This document shows positions 1 through 5,598 of a stretch of DNA of 5,895 nucleotides, one piece after another. The number at the start of each line of letters is the position of its first letter. Position 1 is the stretch's first letter. Source of the DNA: Saprospirales bacterium (lineage in GTDB: Bacteria > Bacteroidota > Bacteroidia > Chitinophagales > Saprospiraceae); assembly GCA_024642645.1 (NCBI GenBank), contig JAHEAS010000248.1, positions 1 to 5,895 of the forward strand. The letters are read 5' to 3'. The notes under the pieces are model-generated. The model saw only the letters and a program-made list of their open reading frames with translations, made no database searches and was not told where the DNA came from. A program made the translations under genes and the position numbers.

Positions 1-396
1 ACCAATGCCCGTGGATTTAAACTAAATGCCCGAAACGGCAACTCGTATGCCATCTTCAATGGTGAATTCCGAATGCCCATTTTCCGCTATATTTTTCCAA
101 GAAAACAGTCCAACTTCGTCAGGAACTTTCAGATTATTGGGTTCTTCGACATGGGCTCGGCTTGGGAGGGTCTCAACCCGTTCAACGAACAAAGCCCACT
201 GAACACTTGGGAGGGGAAAGGCAACAACGTGAGCATCAAGGTAAACTACTTCCGTGACCCCATCATATTCGGCTATGGCACGGGCATTCGAACCCTGCTC
301 TTCGGCTACATGATTCGCCTTGACTATGCATGGGGCGTGGAAACGAGGGTGGTGCAGGAGCCAAGACTGCATTTTTCCATTGGGATGGATTTTTAA
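1..396 (+). CDS. C-terminal part of a BamA/Omp85-like outer-membrane beta-barrel protein (5' end outside window)
   Basis: The frame is open from base 1 to the TAA at 394-396, giving the last 131 residues of a longer protein; the start lies upstream of the window. The visible part looks like the last strands of a surface-antigen (Omp85/BamA/TamA type) barrel. It begins RNGNSYAIFNGEFRMPIFRY, then has a strand ending in GFFDMGSAWEG, then NYFRDPIIFGYGTGIRT, LLFGYMIRLDYAWGVE and a final amphipathic strand LHFSIGMDF. The alternating aromatic and polar residues and the terminal Phe are the usual recognition signal for the BAM machinery. Similar ends are found in Bacteroidota barrel proteins, some annotated as TolB-like because a beta-propeller domain precedes the barrel; this last point is from memory. 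It should sit in the outer membrane. Whether it is an assembly factor (BamA/TamL-like) or another barrel cannot be decided without the N-terminal domains. Confidence 0.8.
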   Translation, partial: TNARGFKLNARNGNSYAIFNGEFRMPIFRYIFPRKQSNFVRNFQIIGFFDMGSAWEGLNPFNEQSPLNTWEGKGNNVSIKVNYFRDPIIFGYGTGIRTLLFGYMIRLDYAWGVETRVVQEPRLHFSIGMDF

Positions 397-408
397 AGAA
401 TACCCACG

Positions 409-447
409 GCTGTCACTGGACAATGACCTAAACTGTCCAATGACAGC
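409..447. terminator. Stem-loop after the barrel gene, candidate terminator
   Basis: Arms 409-422 (gctgtcactggaca) and 434-447 (tgtccaatgacagc) pair at 13 of 14 positions around an 11-base loop, starting 12 bases after the stop codon of the upstream gene. The stem is strong. The sequence after the right arm (atcactcttt) is only moderately T-rich, so this is a weaker case for intrinsic termination than the hairpin at 4989-5024. It could instead protect the 3' end of the mRNA. Confidence 0.45.
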
Positions 448-558
448 ATCACTCTTTGGCACTTCCTTCTTCTGAGCTTCGCAAGCGTTTATCCATAAAA
501 GATAGGCTGTTTTACAAAAATTCCTACCTTTCACCTGCTTTTGGAAGATATTAGAAAA

Positions 559-640
559 TAGACTTTAGACTATTTTGGTGGGGTGATAAAAATTCATCTT
601 ATGAGCAGTCTAACGTCTTATGTCTTCAGTCTAAAATCTA
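559..640. repeat. AT-rich imperfect inverted repeat with 'gtcta' words upstream of the LEA-like gene
   Basis: The arm at 559-571 (tagactttagact) and the arm at 628-640 (agtctaaaatcta) are complementary at 12 of 13 positions across a 56-base interval. A further partial copy of the word, cagtctaacgtct, lies at about 606-618. The element ends 13 bases before the start codon of the 392-codon gene, so it falls within that gene's probable leader or promoter region. No convincing Bacteroidota promoter (TTTG with a properly spaced TAnnTTTG) could be picked out in 448-653; a TATTTTG at 571-577 is only a loose match. The rest of this 257-base spacer shows no gene. Confidence 0.5.
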
Positions 641-653
641 AAAACACAACATC

Positions 654-1832
654 ATGGCATTCCTCAATGATTTGAAAAAACTCCTTTTCGGCGCTAAGGC
701 CGTCACCAAGTCCGCTACCGGAAAAGCAGTGGACGCCACCAAGGAAGCCAGTGCTGACCTTTGGGACAAAGTGCAGGACACCGCCACTGACCTCGGAAAA
801 ACGGTTGCCGAAAAAGCCGATCAGGTAATGGACAAGGCGGCAGATTTGGCTGAGACCGCCAAAGAAAAAGCCACCGACTTTGTCCATGACCTGACGGAAG
901 ATGATGCCCCCTCCGAAAACCCTGACACTGACGACGTGATGGACGCCATTATCGCCGAGCGGGAAGCTGCTGCACCGCCCACTAAAGCCGAGATGGATGA
1001 AGTCCTCGAACTCTCACCACTCAATGTCGCTGCTGATGAACCCAAGTTACTTGACGACGGCAATCCCGATAACAATCGGGATGATAACGAACCTGACTTC
1101 CTCGATGCCCTTGAAAGCACTGCCACCTCAACTGGTGCTGCCGCGATGGATAAAGGCGAGAAGGCACTTGACCAGGCAGGCGACTTCGCCAGTGAGGTAG
1201 GCAAAAAAGTGATGGACACGGGTAGCAAGCTCACCGATAAGTTCGGCGAAACGGCTGAGAACGTTGGCGAGGCGATTTTCGAAAAAGGCGGCGAGGCCCT
1301 TGACAAGGCGGGCGACTTCGCTAGCAAAGTGGGTGAGAAAGTGCTTGAAACGGGTGGTAAGCTCACCGACAAGTTCGGTGAAACGGCTGAAAATGTGGGC
1401 GAGGCCATCTTCGAAAAAGGCGGCGAAGCCCTCGATAGGGCAAAAGACTTAGCAGCTGGCATCGGCTCAAAAATATTGGCTGCCAAAGACGACCTCATGG
1501 CCAAGGCTCAAGCCGAGGCTGAAAAATCGGGTGAGACCACCAGCAGCCTGATTGACAAGGCCAAGGAACTGAACCAAAAACTGGAGGATAAAATCAGCGG
1601 GAACAATACCAAATTTGCCGATACAACGCTCAACACCGGCGGCAGCGAATTCGCCAAACACGACAGTTTCTGGGAAAAAGCCGATCGTTTTGCCAAGGGA
1701 GACCACCACATGAAGGGCGATGACCACCTGGAGCTTGGCGAATTGAAAATTACTGAAAATAAAGAGACTCCATCGGAGGGCAAGGACAAAAAAACAGATG
1801 ACTTGATTGACGATGCGATAGTGGAAAGCTAA
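654..1832 (+). CDS. LEA group 3-like hydrophilic repeat protein, 392 aa
   Basis: No enzyme domain is visible. The protein is rich in Ala, Lys, Asp, Glu and Gly, has no Cys or Tyr, and only two Trp (37, 340). After a short hydrophobic start (MAFLNDLKKLLFG), residues 14-79 form a helix-prone Ala/Lys/Glu segment including AETAKEKATDF. Residues 80-160 are an acidic, disorder-prone linker. Residues 167-210 and 211-254 are two 44-residue repeats with a third partial copy at 255-284. Residues 285-392 are a charged tail with a His/Asp patch (GDHHMKGDDH). Each 44-residue repeat divides into four 11-mers, such as TGGKLTDKFGE and TAENVGEAIFE. These keep a small residue at position 2, hydrophobic residues at 5 and 9, acid at 7, usually Lys at 8 and acid at 11. 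That is the phase of the classic LEA motif TAQAAKEKAGE. Such proteins are unfolded in water and become helical on drying or at membranes. There is no signal peptide, so it is probably cytoplasmic. The stress role is inference. The start ATG has no Shine-Dalgarno; no other in-frame start fits upstream. Confidence 0.85.
   Translation: MAFLNDLKKLLFGAKAVTKSATGKAVDATKEASADLWDKVQDTATDLGKTVAEKADQVMDKAADLAETAKEKATDFVHDLTEDDAPSENPDTDDVMDAIIAEREAAAPPTKAEMDEVLELSPLNVAADEPKLLDDGNPDNNRDDNEPDFLDALESTATSTGAAAMDKGEKALDQAGDFASEVGKKVMDTGSKLTDKFGETAENVGEAIFEKGGEALDKAGDFASKVGEKVLETGGKLTDKFGETAENVGEAIFEKGGEALDRAKDLAAGIGSKILAAKDDLMAKAQAEAEKSGETTSSLIDKAKELNQKLEDKISGNNTKFADTTLNTGGSEFAKHDSFWEKADRFAKGDHHMKGDDHLELGELKITENKETPSEGKDKKTDDLIDDAIVES
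1063..1082. repeat. Perfect 8-bp palindromic hairpin inside the linker coding region
   Basis: atcccgat (1063-1070), loop aaca (1071-1074) and atcgggat (1075-1082) form a perfect stem within the coding sequence for the acidic linker, where the protein reads GNPDNNRDDNEPD. A second gataac (1083-1088) follows directly, repeating the bases at 1068-1073. It may be a small palindromic insertion tolerated in a disordered linker, or chance. Confidence 0.4.
1152..1505 (+). repeat. 132-bp in-frame tandem repeat (two full copies and one partial)
   Basis: Copy 1 spans 1152-1283, copy 2 spans 1284-1415, and a diverged partial copy covers about 1416-1505. Copies 1 and 2 are identical at 36 of 44 amino acids and, by hand count, at about 106 of 132 bases. 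The last 19 codons encode the same 19 residues in both copies but differ at seven third positions. The partial copy matches copy 2 at about 15 of 30 residues, with the KGGEALD start best kept. The unit length equals four 11-residue LEA-type motifs. Confidence 0.9.
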
Positions 1833-1835
1833 GTT

Positions 1836-1903
1836 GATTTACGATTTTGGATTTACGATTGAGCCCCTGGTCAACCTACGCCCACAATCCCAAATCGTAA
1901 ATC
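1836..1903. terminator. Inverted repeat between two convergent stop codons, likely bidirectional terminator or intergenic repeat
   Basis: The arm at 1836-1853 (gatttacgattttggatt) pairs with 1886-1903 (aatcccaaatcgtaaatc) at 17 of 18 positions across a 32-base loop. The word gatttacgatt occurs directly at 1836-1846 and 1850-1860 and inverted at 1893-1903; ggatttacgatt at 1849-1860 is also a perfect 12-base complement of 1893-1904, so two alternative folds exist. It starts 3 bases after the stop of the plus-strand gene and ends 2 bases before the stop of the minus-strand gene, so either transcript would end in it. There is no classic U-tract. Confidence 0.6.
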
Positions 1904-1905
1904 CA

Positions 1906-4308
1906 TCAAACTGCCACCTTCAGCCATTTGCCCAGTTCCAAAAAGGCAGTTTTCCATGCTTCGTCAGCATCTTCCCATTTGGAATTGAAATGACGCTGGG
2001 CCATGTGGAAGTAGCAGTTTTGACTCTTCCAAAGTTCCGGCAGGATACCCAATTGCGCCAGCACCTCCAGGGTTCCAGCCAGTCGACGGAGGCTTTCAGC
2101 ACCCTCAGTATTCGCTTCATTTTTCTTGAGTTCCGCAAAAATACGTTCGCCAGAAACCAGTTTAAGCCGCTGTATATCAATGAATTGCACGCCCCAAAGC
2201 TGGTGTTCCGCTGCCAAATTCCGCAGCTCACGGACGCTCAGTTTTCCATTTTCAAAAAAACGATGCAGCGACTGCTCTACCACAAACTGTGTGATGCCCT
2301 TCCAATTGTCTGGTACAGGAATGTCATCTTTTAGCATCCTGTTCATCAGTTGGTAGTTGTCCTCGTAGTAGTCCTGAATGGCCGTCTCCGCCGCAGGGTA
2401 GCTTTTAGCCAAAATCTGTTTGTAGATTTTCACTTTCTCATCCTTGAACAGGTTGTTGAACGAAAACCGTTCTGTCCCAAAATTTTGGATCAAGTCTATG
2501 ACGTCAACGAGCGTTGCATTGCGAAACGAATAGGTCATTTGCACCTGAAGTTTGTCGAACGCCGCTCTATCCATGTCGAGGGAAATGCTGCCAATCATGT
2601 GGTGCTGCCCAAGGTAGATGACTGCATAACTGAAGTTTTTTTCGGAATTGGTTAGCCTTGAAACGACCGTCGTTCGCCCCATTGCCAGTCGTTGACCACC
2701 CGCAGGAATTCGTTCCAGCACTTCATTTTTTACTAAAAAGTGGAGGAAACTCGCAGTGTCATCGTAGTCCTCAAAGATGGACGAGGCGGCGTAGTGCATC
2801 GCCACCCCAGTCAGTGTGAGTTGCGACGGCTGCACGTTCACCCGGAAGCTATCGGCGGCGTTGGCAAAGACGTTGCTTGGCACTTTCTCCAGCCGTTTGA
2901 TGAAGACGGGCGCAAGGCTCACCCCTGTGGCGTTGTAATGATGGTACGTTGCCCGTAGGGCATACTGTAGCACTTGGTTTGTCTCGATGCCGGATACCTC
3001 TGCGAAGAACCAAGCGCAGCTCGTGTACATCAGTTGGCATTGCCGCTGGATTTCCAGCAAGCGCAGAAGGTTGGTTTTCTCCAGCTTCGAAAGTTCCCGC
3101 CTTGCATGTTTATCTATAAAAAACTCCACGTTTTCGTGCGAGCGGTCTAGCATCACGACAATGTACTCGTTCCTTACCTCCCAAATGTCCTTCACCCACT
3201 GGCTCGCTGAAAGCTCAAATTCTTTTGTCAGCTCGTTCTGTAACCAGTCGAGTTCATCCCGCAGCGGACCCCGCCATGCTTGGTTCCAGCCGGGTTGGCT
3301 GCCCGTGTTGCAGCCACAGTCGGAGCGCCAGCGCTCCACGCCATGGACGCAACTCCACGAGCTATTTTCATGTATTTCAACTTCGTAAACAGGGGGGTGC
3401 AATTCTAGGAACTGGCCATAGTTCGTGATTGTCGCATCCGTTTTTTCTTCGACAAAATCGAGGCAAAACGCTAGTGCCATCTCGCCCCACAGGTGGTGGT
3501 GGCCGTAGCTTTCGCCATCTGTGGCGATATGTGAAAGTTGCGGTGCATCATCATCATCGAACACGCTGACCATCCGCTCGGCAAAGGCACTTCCGTTGTT
3601 CAGCAAGCCTTGGAAAGCCACATCTTTTGCTACATTTCCATCATAAAAAAATAAGTCGATTTGCTTACCAGATGGCAAGTTGCAGAGGTAGGCTTGGCGG
3701 GGGTCCACGTTTTCATGCGGCAGCTGTGTCCAGTCTTTTGAGCCTATTTTACGTACGGCCTTCGCCTGCCGTGGCGCCAGCACGGTGAAGCGGATGTCGT
3801 GCGCTGCCAGTACCTCCAGTGTTGGGGTGTCCACGGCGGCTTCGGGTAGCCACATACCCTCTGGCTTGCGGCCAAAGCGCCGCTCAAAGTCGGCGATGCC
3901 CCAGCGAACCTGCGTCACTTTGTCCCGTTCGTTTGCCAGCGGCAAAATGGTGTGGTTGTAGGCTTGCGCCAAGGCATTGCCATGCCCCCCAAACCTGTTC
4001 CAGCTTTTCCTGTCAGCATCGAGGATGGCGTGGTAGGTGTCAGGGTCGGCGGTTTCAAGCCATGAGAGCAGTGTTGGCCCGAAATTGAAACTGATTTGGG
4101 CGTAGTTGTTGACGATTTTACGGATAAAATCCTTCTCCCCGTGGATGCGTGCCGCCGTGTTTCGGGCATAGCACTCGAAGTTGATGCGCTCGTTCCAGTC
4201 GTGAAACGGAGCAGCGCTTTCTTGTATTTCGATAACTTCCAGCCATGCACTTTCCCGTGGTGGTTGGTAAAAATGGCCGTGGATACAGACGTATTTGTTG
4301 CTTTGCAT
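1906..4308 (-). CDS. Glycoside hydrolase family 57 enzyme with DUF3536 region, 800 aa
   Basis: This is a retaining alpha-glycan-active enzyme of the GH57 type. Near the N-terminus is HGHFYQPP (residues 10-17), the His/Gln motif of conserved region 1. YNHTILPL (117-124) fits the second region. GMWLPE (151-156) carries the expected nucleophile Glu156. ATDGESYGHHH (262-272) carries the expected acid/base Asp264. From about residue 300 the sequence follows the DUF3536 pattern: ENSSWSCVHGVERW (314-327), CGCNTGSQPGWNQAWRGPLR (331-350) and YTSCAWFFAEVSGIE (428-442). The last 200 residues are largely helical with no motif I recognise. Family members act on starch, glycogen or related glucans, but the substrate of the DUF3536 branch is not clear to me. 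No signal peptide is present, so cytoplasmic glycogen or maltodextrin metabolism is likely. The chosen ATG at 4308 places the catalytic motif close to the start, as in relatives. The frame is open to a TTG at 4371, but those 21 extra residues look like leader sequence. It lies 63 bases downstream of gldD and may be cotranscribed with it. Confidence 0.93.
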   Translation of the reverse strand: MQSNKYVCIHGHFYQPPRESAWLEVIEIQESAAPFHDWNERINFECYARNTAARIHGEKDFIRKIVNNYAQISFNFGPTLLSWLETADPDTYHAILDADRKSWNRFGGHGNALAQAYNHTILPLANERDKVTQVRWGIADFERRFGRKPEGMWLPEAAVDTPTLEVLAAHDIRFTVLAPRQAKAVRKIGSKDWTQLPHENVDPRQAYLCNLPSGKQIDLFFYDGNVAKDVAFQGLLNNGSAFAERMVSVFDDDDAPQLSHIATDGESYGHHHLWGEMALAFCLDFVEEKTDATITNYGQFLELHPPVYEVEIHENSSWSCVHGVERWRSDCGCNTGSQPGWNQAWRGPLRDELDWLQNELTKEFELSASQWVKDIWEVRNEYIVVMLDRSHENVEFFIDKHARRELSKLEKTNLLRLLEIQRQCQLMYTSCAWFFAEVSGIETNQVLQYALRATYHHYNATGVSLAPVFIKRLEKVPSNVFANAADSFRVNVQPSQLTLTGVAMHYAASSIFEDYDDTASFLHFLVKNEVLERIPAGGQRLAMGRTTVVSRLTNSEKNFSYAVIYLGQHHMIGSISLDMDRAAFDKLQVQMTYSFRNATLVDVIDLIQNFGTERFSFNNLFKDEKVKIYKQILAKSYPAAETAIQDYYEDNYQLMNRMLKDDIPVPDNWKGITQFVVEQSLHRFFENGKLSVRELRNLAAEHQLWGVQFIDIQRLKLVSGERIFAELKKNEANTEGAESLRRLAGTLEVLAQLGILPELWKSQNCYFHMAQRHFNSKWEDADEAWKTAFLELGKWLKVAV

Positions 4309-4324
4309 ATTTGAAAAGGTTTTG

Positions 4325-4350
4325 GTCTCAGGAAGTGATTGCCCTGAAAC
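4325..4350 (-). promoter_or_regulatory. Small stem-loop in the leader of the GH57 gene
   Basis: On the minus strand, gtttcagg (4350-4343) and cctgagac (4332-4325) form an 8-bp stem with one G-U pair and a 10-base loop. It lies in the 63 bases between the gldD stop and the chosen GH57 start and is not followed by a T-run. It could affect expression of the downstream gene, or be chance. Confidence 0.3.
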
Positions 4351-4371
4351 AAAGAACCTGAAACCGATCAA

Positions 4372-4971
4372 TCATTTCCACTCAAAAGTCTCAATCATCC
4401 GCTCCACGTCCTTCCGCAAAAAGTCGTACACAGGAGCTAGGCTGTCGGTGTTGGGTTCGGTGTAAAAATACAATGCCCCCCTGAAAAAATGCTGCTGCTC
4501 CGCAGTGTCGGTCAAGAAAAACTGGAGCTGAGACGCCACGGGGCCTTCCACTGTAAATAGCATACCTTTTACATTGTGCTTTTGGATGAGTATTGGGTTT
4601 TCCTGGATATAGGTCGCTTTTTTGTTGTGCCAATCCGTCATCTTGAAGGCATCGGTTTTGAGGCGGTCGGCATTTTTCTCCTTCGTAATGGGTGCATAGC
4701 TACAGTGAAGGCGACAATCAAAATCCTTTATGACCACGTTGAACCAGCAGGGGTGCTCCGGCTTTTCATCGAAAAAAGTCGTGTCCTGCTGGATGACGGC
4801 GTAATTCGGGTACTCGAACGAAATGCCGCAGTAGCCCTCCGTAAATGGCTGGTACGCCTTTTCTGGATACACCACTTTGGGATATGCACGGGGCTTGGGC
4901 GTCAGGATAGGCTCTTCGCAGGAAGCCAAGAAAAGCAAAACGAAAAACATGACGAATAATCTCATTTTCAT
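4372..4971 (-). CDS. gldD: Gliding motility lipoprotein GldD, 199 aa
   Basis: GldD is a lipoprotein required for gliding motility and linked to the type IX secretion system in Bacteroidota; its biochemical role is unknown. The N-terminus is a lipoprotein signal peptide: charged MKMR, a hydrophobic stretch, then the lipobox L-A-S-C with the lipidated Cys at position 18. The mature part matches GldD throughout: PKPRAY (25-30), YPEKAYQPF (35-43), FEYPNYAVI (52-60), CWFNVVIKDF (75-84), SYAPI (91-95), SQLQFFLTD (147-155), HFFRGALYFY (161-170), NTDSLAPVYDFLRKDV (174-189) and the ending ETFEWK. The length is normal for the family. There are two possible starts three codons apart (M1 and M3); the first was used. 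In flavobacteria gldD follows gldE, but here ssb comes directly before it. A terminator hairpin lies 17 bases upstream of the start, so transcription depends on readthrough or on a promoter not identified here. No Shine-Dalgarno is visible. Confidence 0.95.
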   Translation of the reverse strand: MKMRLFVMFFVLLFLASCEEPILTPKPRAYPKVVYPEKAYQPFTEGYCGISFEYPNYAVIQQDTTFFDEKPEHPCWFNVVIKDFDCRLHCSYAPITKEKNADRLKTDAFKMTDWHNKKATYIQENPILIQKHNVKGMLFTVEGPVASQLQFFLTDTAEQQHFFRGALYFYTEPNTDSLAPVYDFLRKDVERMIETFEWK

Positions 4972-4988
4972 ATAGTTTGTGAAACTAA

Positions 4989-5024
4989 AACGAGCCGTTT
5001 TCTTAAATGAAAAAACGGCTCGTT
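4989..5024 (-). terminator. Intrinsic terminator of ssb
   Basis: aacgagccgtttt (4989-5001) and aaaacggctcgtt (5012-5024) form a perfect 13-bp stem with a 10-base loop. On the minus strand the stem runs into ttttagttt, a usable U-tract, so it would stop transcription coming from ssb. It lies 45 bases past the ssb stop and ends 17 bases before the gldD start codon. On the plus strand it has no T-run, and no plus-strand gene needs it. Confidence 0.85.
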
Positions 5025-5069
5025 GTGGTATTAATTTAGCAGTGCGTCACTATCTGTCCCTGCCAACTT

Positions 5070-5531
5070 CTAAAACGGCAGGTCGTCGGTAGGCGGTTCG
5101 CCCACGTCGTCCATGACGCTAGAAGGCTCGTTGCTGGTGTTGCGAGGTGCAGAAGTGTTGCTTGGTTCGTCGCCGGTACCGGGGAAGTAACCGCCGCCAC
5201 CGCCTTCTTTACGCTCCAACATTTGGAAGTTGTTGGCCACGATTTCCGTGAAGTATTTCTTCACATTGTCTTTGTCGGTGTACTCCCGGTAAGTCAGTTT
5301 CCCTTCCACATAGACAAGCATCCCTTTTTTGAGGAATTTTTCGGCAATCTCGGCTTGGGTGCGCCAGACGACGATGTTGTGCCACTCTGTCGTTTCGACC
5401 TTGTTGCCTTCTTTGTCTTTGTAGCTTTCGGATGTAGCCAGCGAGAACTTGGCGACTGCGGCACCTGATTCAAGCCTCCTGACCTCGGGGTCTTTGCCGA
5501 GGCGGCCAATGAGTGTAACTCGATTCAACAT
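5070..5531 (-). CDS. ssb: Single-stranded DNA-binding protein, 153 aa
   Basis: SSB coats single-stranded DNA during replication, recombination and repair and recruits partner enzymes through its C-terminal tip. Residues 1-106 are the OB fold: MLNRVTLIGRLGKDPEVR at the start, FSLATSE (29-35), TEWHNIVVW (48-56) with aromatic residues at W50 and W56 that should stack on bases, AEKFLKKGMLVYVEGKL (63-79), and VANNFQML (98-105). Residues 107-147 are a flexible linker with five glycines in a row and Ser/Asn/Pro-rich sequence. The protein ends DDLPF (149-153), the acidic tip that binds partners such as exonuclease I, RecO and PriA in other bacteria. Length and layout are normal for a housekeeping SSB. 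It lies 67 bases downstream of mutY on the same strand and is followed by a strong terminator. Confidence 0.97.
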   Translation of the reverse strand: MLNRVTLIGRLGKDPEVRRLESGAAVAKFSLATSESYKDKEGNKVETTEWHNIVVWRTQAEIAEKFLKKGMLVYVEGKLTYREYTDKDNVKKYFTEIVANNFQMLERKEGGGGGYFPGTGDEPSNTSAPRNTSNEPSSVMDDVGEPPTDDLPF

Positions 5532-5567
5532 AAAATTGCAGTTTTGTGGTTAAAAGTTTGCTCATAC

Positions 5568-5587
5568 CCCCCGTCTAACGCCGGGGG
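5568..5587. other. GC-rich hairpin between mutY and ssb
   Basis: cccccg (5568-5573) and cggggg (5582-5587) form a perfect 6-bp all-GC stem with an 8-base loop in the 67-base gap between the mutY stop and the ssb start. The minus strand has no T-run right after it (tatgagcaaac follows), so it does not look like a standard terminator for mutY. A pause site or mRNA-end element is possible. Confidence 0.4.
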
Positions 5588-5598
5588 ATGTATGTTTT

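Noticed and set aside
22..534. 170-codon open frame on the minus strand
   Set aside because: It overlaps the well-supported barrel gene on the other strand, shows no recognisable family pattern, and runs across the hairpin at 409-447.
821..1504. 227-codon open frame opposite the LEA-like gene
   Set aside because: Its Ser/Pro/Ala-rich repetitive protein is just the antisense reading of the 132-bp repeats; the plus-strand frame has the synonymous-change pattern of real coding sequence.
1152..1505. Tandem repeats as a possible CRISPR array
   Set aside because: The 132-bp units are contiguous, in frame and protein-coding, with no unique spacers between them.
1834..2334. 166-codon plus-strand frame starting right after the LEA-like gene
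   Set aside because: It lies antisense to the conserved GH57 C-terminal part, begins inside the inverted repeat, and has no family features.
4309..4371. N-terminal extension of the GH57 protein from a TTG at 4371
   Set aside because: Relatives begin close to the HGHFYQPP motif, an ATG is available at 4308, and the extension contains the leader stem-loop.
4576..4959. 127-codon plus-strand frame
   Set aside because: It is antisense to gldD, which is clearly recognised by its lipobox and family motifs.
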